NCBI GenBank assembly: GCA_964036045.1
Contig: OZ038383.1
Coordinates: forward strand, 36,599,394-36,663,393
Reading direction: 5' to 3'
Source: Eutreptiella sp. 'Long Island Sound 2002'
Taxonomy: Eukaryota; Euglenozoa; Euglenophyceae; Eutreptiales; Eutreptiaceae
Length of the DNA: 64,000 bases
Below are positions 11,039-22,566 of this stretch, piece by piece; the first letter of the stretch is position 1, and the number at the start of each line of letters is the position of its first letter. The notes under the pieces were generated by a model, which was not told the DNA's origin, ran no database searches, and worked only from the letters and a program-made list of their open reading frames with translations. The translations under genes were made by a program, and so were the position numbers.

Positions 11039-14000
11039 TCAGGCACCCCTGGCTGCAATCGCCCGGGTGAGTGCTGCCAAGTCCGAGACATGGATCTTGG
11101 TCTTGTGCCTGCGGATGTAGTCCATGAAGGGGGTATTGATCCGCAGCATGAACGAGGAGACGGGTTCCCAGGTGTCGTGGGACGGCCCATAGCCTCGCCA
11201 ATGAACCTTGAACTCCATGCCTCCGGGTGCCGAGGCTTTCGGACGCTGAGCCAGGATTTTCTCGACTGTATAGTCGTCCTGCTCAGCATAGTCGTCGTCC
11301 GAATCAGCCTCATGTGCGGCATAGCTCAGGGACACATGTTGGCCACGGAGGTCGGGTTCCCGCTCACGGAGTTGACTCTCGTGGCGATCCCGGAACTGTC
11401 CGTGACCGACCTTGATACGGTAGGTGTCCTCACCAATCCTGCGGACCACCTCTCCGGGTGTGAACCAGGTTTTTGTGCGGTGGGTGCCCATAGGGCGGGG
11501 TCTGATCACCCACACCGGGTCTCCCACCCTGAACTTCTGCGCTGTCGAGCCCGGGGCGGACTTCTGACGCTCAGCATGCTCCTTCTCGAGCTGCTGGCGG
11601 ATGTCCCGCGCCGTTGCCTCTTGCCGCGCAAAGAATTCCTTGGCGTCCATAGCCATGCCATCACCAGACAAGGGAAGTCCCCGACCCAGGGGGTCCCTGC
11701 TGAACAGAATCTGGTGAGGGGACAAACCACCCGGGGTGGGGGTCTCATGATGGGCCTTCAGAGCAGGCCACATCTCCTCAAACCAGTTCCGCCGTGGATT
11801 GGTGATGTGAATCTTGCGCAGCTTCTCGAACAGCTGCCGTCCAGCCACTTCAGCACGGCCGTTAGACCGGCTGAGATAGGCGACGCTCTTGGCGTGACGT
11901 ATTCCCATGAGGGAACACATGGCCTGAAACCAGCCACAAGTAAACTGGGGCCCTCGGTCACTGCAAATGGTGCGGGGATGTCAAAGACGGTCAGCCAATG
12001 ACGAATCATCATGACTGCCACTTTCCCTGGCAAGCAACCCCTTTTTGCGTGCCGGAACGGCTACTACGTAGCCACTGTGGCGATCCACACAGAGAACCAC
12101 ACAGTCAAAGGTCTCCTTGCCAATGTGCACTTCGGGCATGGAGAAGACGTCCATGGCCACGCTCTCCATGGGCTGGTCAGGAACCGGGGTCCATTGGGCT
12201 TCCCCCTTGACGTTCCGGTTGTCGGGATTGCAGGCCTGACAGACCGAGCAACCCTTCCTGACCTTCTTGATGGCGGTGTAGAGACCGATATGGTCGATCT
12301 CGAACCGGCGCTGCATGTCAAGGGCTTGCTTCTTGACCCCTGGGTGCAGCATGTGGTGGTGCCAAGCTTCACAAAGCTCGAGCACTCGGGACTCCGGTAA
12401 AGGCAGCTTACCATTCCGGTAGAGCTTGCCATCTTCCTCAGTCAGCCCCTTTGGCCACTTCTGCCCGTCGTCAGGGTCGGTCACAGCCCTATACTCGGCT
12501 GCAAAGGCCTCAGACTTGGCGTAATCGTCAGTCCGGTCGTCCTGGAGGCAAGACTCCGGGAAGAGGTGCTTGTTGGACTCAGCTCCATAAGGGGCGAGTA
12601 CTCTGACCGCTCTGCCCATCCTCGTTCCGAGTGGGGCATCCGCAGCCATGACGACGAATCATTTTACACCCTCCTCCTCCATCAGGCGCTCCATCTCAAT
12701 GATCCTCTTGGCTTCAGCGGTCTCAGCCTCATCGCCATGGGCAGACACGTCTGTCATGCCCTTGCTGGCGGGATAGGCCCACCTGCTGAGACAGTCCGCC
12801 ACGGTGTTGTCCTTTCCAGGAATATAAACAACCGTAAGGTCGAACTTGGCCAAGGTCTCATGCCATCTTGCCCGTCGGGAGGCGGGACCAGAGGGGGTGT
12901 CCACGTGCTCCTTGTGCCACGACTGCAGACTCTGATGGTCAGTGCAGACGGTGACGGGATGGAGGGCTGTGTACCCAGCCCATTTCCCGGGAGCCATGAC
13001 GATGGCATACGCCTCCTTTTCGTGGGGCGTCCACGTCCATCTCTGGCCTTCCGCCAGGACTCGGCTCCAGAAGGCCACGGGCACGTGCCTCCCATCGTCA
13101 AGCACTTGTTCCAACACGGCGCCAACGGCGTAGTCGGAAGCATCGGTGCGCAGGACGAACCCTCGATCGGGATCCACGAGGTGCAGACCCACTGCGGATA
13201 GCAGCGCCTGCTTCATCCCCTCAAAGGCACGGTCGGACTCTTCAGTCCAGACCAGAGCCTTCTTGGACCCCTTCTTGGTCTCCTCTCGGTTGCCCTTGAG
13301 CATGGTCGTCATGGGGGCTGCATACTCGGCATACATTTTGATATACGCCCAGTAGTAGTTGCAGAACCCCAGATACGCCCGTAGCTCAGAGACCGTTTTG
13401 GGCTTTTCCCAGTGCTCAATCGCAGCCACCCTGCCAGGTATGGGCTTTCGCTGCCCGTTCCCAACTACGTGGCCAGCGAAGACCACCTCGCTTACCGCAA
13501 TGGTGGCCTTGTCACTGCTGCCTGTGAGTTTGTGCCGAACCAGAAGGTCCAGCACTCGAGTGACGTCCCTCTCATGTGCCTCCAGGAGCTCCTCGTAGCT
13601 CATACTGGGGTCCCCGGACGCGATGATCACGTCGTCCACGAAGGGGTCCGCACAGTCACGCACCGGCTCAAGAAGGTACTCCAGCATCCGCTGAAAAGCC
13701 GCATTGCCGTTGGTAACGCCCATGGGCATCACCTTCCACTGGAGAGGTCCAAGTGGGGTGCTCATGGCTGTGCAGGCACGGGACTCCTCGGCGAGAGGCA
13801 TCTGATGATAACCATGTTTCAGGTCAATCACCGTGAAGATCCTCCGCCGGTGTTGTTTTTGCAGCATGTCCTCAATGAGGGGCAGCGTATGGCTGTCGTG
13901 CTGCGTTTGGGCGTTCGGGCCGCGGTAGTCGACCACGAGCCGCCATTCACCGGCCACCTTCTTGGGGACGACGAAGCACGGAGAGGCCCACTCAGAGTGG

Positions 14001-15394
14001 CACGGCTCAAGCCGGCCTCTCTCGATGAAATCACGGAGGATCTTCTCCATGGCTTCCTTCCTCTCGCCCCTCAGGGCAAACTCCCGGTGACGATACACAC
14101 GGGGGTCCTGCTTCAGTCGTATCCAGGCCTCGCCATACGGTCCACGCACCGGTGGGGGAAACACAGGCTTTCCGCTGAAGAAGGTGTCCCCATACTTCTG
14201 CTTCAGCCTGGCCCTCGACGCCTGGATCTTGGGGCAATCATCGGACTCCGCCTTGGCTTTTCCGGGCACCTGGACCACTGAGCTTACTTGAGGGGTAGCG
14301 ACCCCGCTCGTCTTCGGCTCAGGCGGTCTTCCCAGGTGGCCCAATGGGCCATCTCTGGTCTTGCCTCGGAATAGGTCGCCGTAGTTGGGTGGGTTACCCC
14401 CGATTGGCTCGTCCTGGCTGGACATGTGGTCCAGTACCCTCCGAACGAAGGTATCCCCATCATATGAACCAGAGACGATCGAGTCCACTTCCCACCAGGC
14501 TTTATCCTGGCCTTTGCCCTCACGCTGGTTTCCGCAGTCGTGAAAGGGCTGATCCATATACCCCTGAACCAGATCCAACTCCTCTTCAGTGAGGGGGTCT
14601 TCTGATTCTCCGATGTCAACAGGGGGAACCGCAAAGCATTGTCGCCATGGCTCTGCTATGATGCGGTTGACACAGACAAAGTCCGTGGTGTCGGCCTGAT
14701 CAAGGCCCCCATCCACATAGTGGAATTCCGTTGGCCATCTCTGGGGTGGCATGGGCTGTCCCTTAGCGTCCTGATAGACACTCTCTCCAGCCGGTAGGAT
14801 GACCTTGTTTAAGGTCATGTTGGTCAATGAGACTACCCAATGTGGGGTACTTTCCTCCTCGGTGCATCCCATAGGAACAACCAGCACTGCCTTGGAGCGG
14901 TCCTTGCGAATCTTCGCTATCGCTCTTGGAATGTCCCAACGGGGGCAATGGATCCACATCAATCCCTGATGCGGACCCCAGTGCTTCTTCCATGCGGAGT
15001 CCTGTGCGCTCCAGTACTTCTCACAAACCCGCAGATGGGCGGAGGTTCCTGAAGAGAACGCATCCAGGGCCAGATCCGAAGCTCCCAGGTCCGCAACCAC
15101 TCCGCTCGCCACTTCCGGCATCACGCCGTACTCCTGGTTTGCTGGCCCAGTTGGCTCAGTGTCCAGCGCGGCCACTTCGAGCTGATTGCGTTCCGGGTGG
15201 ATCCATTGGCATTCCACATGGTGCTCAGGTGACGAAAGCCACGAGAGCTGGTCGTCCTGATACAGGGTCATGGAGGCCTGGGCCGGGAGGACGCCGGAGT
15301 CCGTCTCCATCATGAAGTCGTTCACGATCATGTCCCAGTCCATCTCGGCCTCGTAGAGACGACCGTGCAGGAGGATTTCCTTGCCGAGGTCTGC
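11039..15394 (-). pseudogene. pol: Gyp-A pol (A2), protease deleted
   Basis: It starts after the deletion junction at DLGKEILLHGR, so the protease DTG is gone. It keeps the degenerate Dam-like domain (WIHCPRWDI as in A1), RT with intact FVDD (about 13631-13642), RNase H, integrase and a full chromodomain in which the Trp lost in A1 is present, followed by about 30 residues shared with A1. Breaks seen: TGA at 12659-12661 (TGC in A1), and opposing indels between about 11960 and 12025 that shift the frame inside integrase. Comparison with A1 shows which A1 changes are private mutations. Confidence 0.88.
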
Positions 15395-17832
15395 TCCCCC
15401 GGTTGTTCCCCGCGCCGTTGTGGGCCACAAGGGCACAAACAGCCATCGTCGTCGTCATCATCGACGAGAGCTTCATCGCCATCAGCTCCCGCTGGGTCCA
15501 TGGCAGCTTCCCCGCCAGGTCCCTCGCCAACGTAGTTGACGTCGCGGTCGCCGGGCCTCAACCCGCGGGTGTGGTGGAGGTTTCGGTACTCCTTGAGTAC
15601 TTCCTCACCAACCCACTCCAGGATCTCGTCGCAGCTCATCCGCGCCGGGATGGCTCGCGGGCGGATGGTCTGGCCGCTCACGTCACACTCGCCAAGGCGC
15701 CACATCGCGGTTTTCTCGCGATTGCCCTAAACGGTGATGAGGAGAGCGTTCCGCAGTGGGTGCCGTTTGACATCCCGGGCCACGTTCTTCCTCGTCCAAG
15801 CCACCACGTTCGTATGATACTCTTTGGGGAGCATCATCTTGACCGTGTGGTTGGGCTTGGCCCGCTTGGCTTCCTCCTTGGTGACCCTCCTGATCCATGC
15901 TTCCGGCAGCATGGAGAGCAGGCGAGCCTGCTCGTCACCCTCGTTCCAGTCCTCCACGTTGCGGCGGAAGAGGGTGTATTGCCCTCGGAAGTCCCGCCAA
16001 TCCTGTAGGCGGATCTCCCGTCCATCATGATGAAGCTTGATGGACTTCCACCGCTTGGCAGCCACCTGCGGAGCGTCCACCCGCTCCTGCTCGTTGAGCC
16101 ACTTCTTGGCTTCTTTGAGGGTCTTGATCTTTCCCTCCTTGGTTGCCACGAAGTATATCTCTTGGAGAACTTCCGGCAGGCGGTACCTGAACCGTCTGAC
16201 GGCATATTTCTCCGCATCTGCTGGATCCATGTCTTCAGTGACGGTCACCCCCAAATCGTCCAGCTTCTCCAAGAAGCGGGCGAGGTTGAGGGGGTTGCCA
16301 TCATACATGGGGGGCTTGATGTCCTTCAGGTCTTCCCACACGGCGGCATCCGCGGCCTTAGAGACCATGAACGCCGGCCGCGAGGTCGACCGAGTTTCCC
16401 ATCGGCCTCGCCCACGGACTCCCACGGCCGCCACGTCCATCTCCTCCATGGAATCCCTGTGGCTACGCCGCGGTTCCTCCATGTACGCTGAACCCAGGTG
16501 TTCACGCCGTACTCCTTCCATGTATGCCTCCTCATCACGGCGCCGGCAGCTGCGCTCAGCGGCCTCCCGTCGTACACCACGCGGCGGGCTGATGTCGAAC
16601 TCCTCCAGGTCCTCCTCCGCCAACATCCCGACATCCCACTCCACGTCTCCTCTGGGGACCTCATCCCTGAGTCCACCATAACGTCCGGAAACCATTGGGA
16701 TTGGCTCCGGGGCTGGTGCGGGGCGGCGGGGGCGTACCGGTGTCCGCGGTGGAGCACGGCGGTTGTGGTAGTCCGAACTGAGCCACTCATCACGCCAATC
16801 CTCACTGCCACTGCCGGGCGGCACGCGCTCGTTGCGGCGGCCCGCGCTGTGGTGAGAGGGGGCGGTGAGAGAGGGGGCACTGGTGCTGGGGCAACTCCTG
16901 CGGGCTCCGCCGGGGGCGTGGGGTCTGCCTAGACCTGGTCCGGGGCCCCAGCTGTCGTCTGACGAGCCAGACTCCAGGGGTGGGTGGTCGCTGCCAACGC
17001 TCCCACGGGCTTCCAGCGCGTCCAGCCTCTGCTGCAGGCTGCTGATGACCTTGTTCAGCGACCTGGTCTCGCCCCTGGCGATGTCCAGCAGCCTCTGGGT
17101 GGCGGTGGCGACGCTGGCGCTGTTGACCATCTCGATCTTGGCAGTGTCCAGCTCTCTCTGCGCGCGCGCGGCGACCCTGGTGATGCGAGTCATCTTGCCC
17201 TTGCCCGTGTCTACCTCGGGCTCGAGGAACTGGACCCTCCTGCGGAGGTAGACAATCCACCGCCAGGTGGTATCCGGGTCGCCGTTCCCTGGTGGGTCGT
17301 CGGGGTCCCCAGGGGGTCCTCCAGGAGGGCCTCCGCCGGGTCCGCCCGGTCCAGGGGGTCCTCCCCCGCCCGGTGGTCCGCCTCCAGGGGGTCCACTTGG
17401 TGGGCGTCCTCCAGGGGGTCCTGATGGTCCTCCGCCAGGGGGTCCCGGTGGGTCTCTGCCGAGTCGCCTCGATGGGTCCGAGGATGGGCGCTTCTTCGTT
17501 ATGTCGAAGTCCATGTTGTCATTCTCGTCCATGTCACCCCACCTGGGCGTCTCGGTCTCGGAAGACTCCGAGCTCCGGTAGGGAGGAGGGGGATCCTCAT
17601 CCTCACCTTCCGGCTCCATGGGAACGTCTCCGCCTCCTCCGCCCGTCCAAGCCACTACTCGGCGATGTTGGCGGCCTCGTTCATCCCCGTCGCTGGCGGT
17701 GAAGAAGGGGTCGCTGTCGTGGGGGTGTCCGCCCGCTGGCCTCCGTGGCCACTCGGAGTTCCTTCCCCTTACCCTTCCTCCGTCGGTAGGCAGTGGGGCC
17801 ACTGCTCCCACTGCTGTCCGTGTCCGCCTCAT
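15395..17832 (-). pseudogene. gag: Gyp-A gag, central part (A2)
   Basis: The minus-strand frame from 17832 down to a TAG at 15727-15729 (TCG in A1) continues in phase toward 15328. Order of content: an acidic segment with PPPPY (a PPxY-type motif), a Gly/Pro-rich collagen-like stretch (about 17270-17450), a helical segment, an Arg-rich linker, then the capsid-like domain shared with A1. A 14-nt deletion after the Asp run, relative to A1, shifts the frame. At 15395 the sequence jumps to pol, removing the zinc knuckle, the gag stop and the protease (about 1.1 kb relative to A1). The protein would act as particle Gag; this copy cannot make a complete one. Confidence 0.8.
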
Positions 17833-19261
17833 CTAGCGTCATCTTGGAGGAGGCGTCCCCTTCGAAGAGCTTTCGAAGGGTCTCCACTCGTGATCCTCCC
17901 GGGGGAGTCTCGCGGCGGAGTTTGGCTTCTGCCTCCTCCATTGCGGCGGCAGTGGCTGCGGCAGCTCGCCCTTCGGCTTCCTCCCGAGCACGAGCCGCTT
18001 CGGCTTCCAGGGCCTGCTGCAGCCGAGCCTTCTCCGCTTCCAACGCCGCCAGCTCCGCCTCCGTCTTGGCCCTCTCCTCAGCGACCTTCCGTCGCGCGGC
18101 CTCGATGGCGTCCTTCTTGGCGGCGTCCGCCTGGGCCTTAGCCGTTGCTTTGGCGTGGGCCCTTTCCTCCGCCTCCTTCTTTGCCCCCTCTTGGGCAAGC
18201 GCCTCTTCCAGCGCCTTCACCTCGGCCTCCTTGCAAGCAAGGGCCTCCTGCGTCAGGCGGGCTTCCTCGGCGGTTGCCGCCACCTCACCCCTGATCCTGG
18301 CAGCCACTGCCTCATGGGCGGCCGCAGCCGTGAGTCCGGCCGCAATGGCGGCCACGGTCGAGGCGTGGTAGTCCATGCCTCTGTCCGACTCGGTGGCCTC
18401 CTCATGGGCGATGCCGACGGCGCCCTCCACGGCAGCGTTCTGCTGCGTGGCCCGTTGCAGGGCAACCCGAAGGTTGCAGGGCACCCCACAGGTGCGCTCG
18501 CAGGCGCACACCACATCCCTTTGGTGGGGAGCGACGCTGCCGCTGGAGCTGGCCTGGTCGGCCGGCATCCTCCCATGGTGGGCCGACTCCACGTCGCTGC
18601 TCGGGCCTGACTTCCTCAGGAGCAGCGTACGGGGCTTGGCCTTGGTCTGCTTGGCGACTTCCAGGAAGTCACCAAGGGTGGTGTGGCCGGGGTGGTGACC
18701 ACTATTGGCCCGTAGGGGGCTGTGGGCTGGGGTTCCGCCCCTGGCGCCTTGGGTGGCTTCGGCGGCCAGGGACTCCTGGTACTCCCGCCACTTCCTGTCC
18801 CGCCTCCTGTCCCCGGCGGAACGCTTCTCCTTCCCAGGAGACGCGCCGCTGCTGCTGCTACCCTGCAGCGTGCGCTCGTTCCCCAGCTCCGGGAACTCCT
18901 TCTCGATCATGTCCCACATGGAGACGTTGATCGAGGCGCCCGACGGGTACTCGTTGGGCTTCTCGTCCTCCTCGATCCTGTCGGGGCGCAGCCCTTCGCC
19001 GGGCCTGTCCGGGCGGGTCCAGGTCCTCCAGCGCTTGCGGCGGAAGCGGTACTCATACCCCTCCGCCCGCAGCCGGTCCTCCACTGCCCGCAGGCGGTCC
19101 TCGCCCATGTCCTCGCGGAGCTCGAAGCTCCCGGGCATGCCGCCTTCGCACTGGGGATTGCTGTGGCGGTACTGCTGCCCCCACAGCAACCCACGCAGTA
19201 GGCGCGCCGCATGGGGGTGGGGCTGCGGCCAGGTCTTGCCCGCCTCGTCCCAGTTCACCAT
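17681..19261 (-). CDS. Gyp-A gag N-terminal ORF (A2), coiled-coil protein
   Basis: An open frame of 526 codons from ATG at 19261. Residues 1-120 form a conserved basic/aromatic module (starting MVNWDEAGKTW) that is repeated in A3. A Cys cluster CACERTCGVPC lies near residue 255. Residues about 300-450 are Ala/Glu/Lys-rich with heptad character and probably form a long coiled coil. The frame overlaps the downstream gag frame by at least 150 nt, and the two are related by a +1 shift, so this is either a separate first ORF, a programmed frameshift or an indel in one long gag. I know no family for the N-terminal module. Confidence 0.65.
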   Translation of the reverse strand: MVNWDEAGKTWPQPHPHAARLLRGLLWGQQYRHSNPQCEGGMPGSFELREDMGEDRLRAVEDRLRAEGYEYRFRRKRWRTWTRPDRPGEGLRPDRIEEDEKPNEYPSGASINVSMWDMIEKEFPELGNERTLQGSSSSGASPGKEKRSAGDRRRDRKWREYQESLAAEATQGARGGTPAHSPLRANSGHHPGHTTLGDFLEVAKQTKAKPRTLLLRKSGPSSDVESAHHGRMPADQASSSGSVAPHQRDVVCACERTCGVPCNLRVALQRATQQNAAVEGAVGIAHEEATESDRGMDYHASTVAAIAAGLTAAAAHEAVAARIRGEVAATAEEARLTQEALACKEAEVKALEEALAQEGAKKEAEERAHAKATAKAQADAAKKDAIEAARRKVAEERAKTEAELAALEAEKARLQQALEAEAARAREEAEGRAAAATAAAMEEAEAKLRRETPPGGSRVETLRKLFEGDASSKMTLDEADTDSSGSSGPTAYRRRKGKGKELRVATEASGRTPPRQRPLLHRQRRG

Positions 19262-22200
19262 CGGTGCTCTCGATGGAGTGGTCCTGGGGTGGTTGTTGAG
19301 GTGGGTGATGTAGCACTGGACTGGGAGTGCGGCCGGTGCTGGTCGGCCGGTGGTTGTGGAAGTGGTTGCTGTAGCTGGGAGTGCGGCCTTGCTGGTCGGC
19401 CGAGGGAACTCGTTGATGACGGAGTTCTGCTCCCTGCACTTCCTTCACGGTCTCGGCGCTGCTGCCGGGCGGCGCTGGGAGCCGCTGCGCTGCGCTGCGA
19501 GCTGCGAGCTGCGAGCTGCTGCGCTGCGCTGCTCGGGGTTGGTGGCCCCGAGTGCCACGTCGGGGATGGGTAACCCCGCGGCGGTGAAACGCTTTTGACG
19601 CGTTCCCGTGGGGGGCCTGGCGACGGGACGCTGCGGTGGACACGCGCAAGTGAGCAGGCAGGCAAAGCACTACGCTCATAGGGGCATCAATGCGCTCATG
19701 TCATGTGACAAAGCGTTTCAGGATCCTTGCCACTCTGAAACAAGGGAAAAAAAGTATGTACAGCAACACATCGGGATATGTACACATGGGGTTGAGACTG
19801 GACTGGGATAAGGGCATCAACAGACAGTAGACACTCAGTCCCAACTTGCATCCCAACCCCAGGTCCGACCCTCTCAGTGGCTGCCTGGGGCGGGGGCTCA
19901 AACACAACCCATGCCCTGCTCAGTCTGGACCCTGAAACCCTGCCAATAGGGGGGGTGTCCCGCCCAGCCACAGGTGATTTCCAGGGAACCAAGGCGCTCC
20001 AAGGCCAACTGACCATAGCTCCCCATGCTCCCTCAGTGGGAGGTCCCAACTTCCCTCTGAGCCAGAGATATGGCCCCGCCATTATCCCCTAGGAGTTGGT
20101 AGCTGAAAATGGGCTGTTTCAGCCGAAACTGATATTAGCTCAAAAATCTCCGAAATTGACCCCTCGTCCGGACCCGCCAGAGGTAGGAACGAGGCAACTG
20201 ACTCTATGCCCCTCGAGTACAAACTCTCTGGAGCCCTCACCCAACCTGGTTCCCTCTGACGTCCCGGCATCAGGGCACCACGCGTTCCTCAAGTGGGGTC
20301 CTGATGCCAAAATCAGCAAAATTGGCGTCATTCTCACGCGTGGCTCGACCGGCCAGGGTAAGGCCAATGGCTCACAGGGTAGGAGGCAGGACCTAGAACC
20401 ATCGTCTGAGTGTACAACGTGAAATTGGGTCCAGGCTTATTGTGGGCAGAGAGATATGGGGCCGCCAATTGACCACACGGGGGGGTGAAATTCGGGTCCC
20501 AAAAGGGGGTCATTTTGGCTGCTCGAAATGAGCCAAAATTCGGGGGTGCTCCCAATAGTATATCTCGACGCCGGCTTGGAGATGGGATCCGCCATTCCAT
20601 ACGCCATCCACCAGGAGACGGACAAAGACTCCCATGCGCTTGCCCTTCAAAGATCTCCATGCCACTTGGCGTGGTGACAATCCCAATGGGGCCCACAAAT
20701 GCCAAAATGGCAAAATTGTCCACACTCACTTTGGGCTAGCACCCTAACGAAGGTTGCTCCGCTTCGCCCACGTGGTGTGTGAACCATGGGGACCAATACC
20801 CATAACACCCATGTCATATATGGTCCATTGGTCCATGAGTCCGGCGTGCACGAGGTAGCTGAACATGGTGCACGGCGGGCAGAAAATGTGGAAAATTGCT
20901 CAAAATGGCCGAAAATGCGCACACTCATGGTTGGGGCAAATGAGGCACGTGCCCGACTTGGACCGGAGTTTGCCATAAGATTGGTTTCAAGTCATATGTG
21001 TCCAACATATCTTTTGGGCGTCGCCCAACTCCTCCGGTTTCGGGAATGGCAGGGTCGCCAAGTGAGCCCATGATTTGGGATAGTCCCAAATCGCCGACAT
21101 GGCGGCCACGGTATGCCAAGCCCAAGAGGAGTTATTCGCCGGGTTCAAGACATGTTGGACACCGAAGTATGTACCCTCAGAACATACTTGGGTCATGATG
21201 TCAATTGAGCGCACCGTTGAGATACAGGGTCGCCACTTGACATCATGACGGGCAAAAAACAGCTATGCTGGCGAAAAAACACCCAAAAGTGCCTTGAAAG
21301 GCGCACAAATATATTATAATATCTTCGGCTTGGATTGAGTAATCGACCAATCCTTCTAAACACAATGACTTTTCACCAATGACCTCCGATTCCACATATG
21401 TGCTCCACTTGGGACGCTTTGGAAGGTCGCGCACGCTGCCTCCCAAGTGGGCACATGCAAAAATGGAATATTGCAAAAAACACACCTTGCTCGCAACGCA
21501 TCGCATCGGGGGCGCTCCACAAGCGTCCCTTCACGAAGGTTAGGCTTGGGAGTGTTGGTTGGGAGTACAATGAAGGGCCTCGTGCGATTTGGGGTCCATT
21601 GGCGGGTTAGTCTCGGAATGGTGCACCCGCTAAATGGGCACACGATATGACACCAAATATGGCATACAACCCTACCCACGCCTTCTACACCCAACCTAGT
21701 GGCCTAGAATCAAAGTATGCCTATATTCTAATGTAACTTTGGTCCCTTAACACGCATGCAAGTGCTTTGGTCGAAAATCGACCTCCTTTTGGAAAGCCGA
21801 ATTTTAGCATGCACGCAAAATATGTTGTCTATATATATATGGAGATCATATATGCACTATCCGGGGAAGACAAGAGATATGCCCCGGATGTAGACGCAAG
21901 CAAGGGTGGGACAAACGCCAACTCAACATACTTCTACACGTACTTGGACGCCAAGTGCGTGAAAAAGTGCACTTCTTGGAGAACACTCAAAGTAAATAAC
22001 CCTTTGGGCCTATTGAGTTGGGATCCTTTGGCCTCGTCCTATGCCTATGGGGGGCAAAACCTCATACACAGTGCCTATGAGGCACGTTAGTTCGCCCTTG
22101 GGCGCTTGAACGCTCGTAACCCTTGTTATATCACTTGGGGGTTCGAAGCGCCTTCGGCTGCCCAGATTTTCTGAAAAAATCTGGGACGCGATCCGTTATA

Positions 22201-22566
22201 TCAAGGAAAAAATTGCGGATCACTCGAAGACTGTCTCAGTCTTAACTTCAAGAGAAATCGTATTACAGAATAATCTAATGCACTTCCACGGAACAGGCGA
22301 CGACAGGCGGCGCGACTGCGGCGATTTCACGACAATTGGAAATTGCGGTAGAAATCGGATATTCTACCGATTTCCGACCGAAAATCGCCTAAGACACTAA
22401 AGTTATGGTAAATCTACATTGATTCAATGGTTACTGATCGGATTCCAGATCCCGCGGATTAGAGAACAGGGATATCCCGGTGACAGCCGGTGTCAACGGC
22501 TTCCGCACGGGGGTGACGGCTCACAGGCCTCCGGGCCATGGGCCATAGGTTCTGGGTACCGCTTCA
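19262..22566 (-). repeat. Gyp-A 5' LTR and leader (A2)
   Basis: This non-coding stretch begins (minus strand) TGAAGCGGTACCC at 22566 and runs to the gag ATG. It is the inverted counterpart of 55794-58936, with clear similarity at both ends: the gag-proximal ~800 bp including short CTCGCAG-type repeats near 19490-19530, the stretch around 19870-20300, and the distal 22290-22566 part. The middle is more diverged. I could not place the LTR end or a primer binding site. The many small open frames here are not conserved. Confidence 0.65.

Larger units (their letters stand above)
11031..22566 (-). mobile_element. Gyp-A copy 2 (A2), minus strand, internally deleted
   Basis: Reading leftward from 22566: a 3.3-kb leader/LTR, a long gag region (from 19261), a deletion junction at about 15395, then pol from the protease-distal part to the chromodomain end near 11039. 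The 3' LTR is missing because the copy ends at the 11030 junction. It supplies the full-length gag N-terminus absent from A1. Several nonsense codons and indels show it is dead. Confidence 0.88.
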
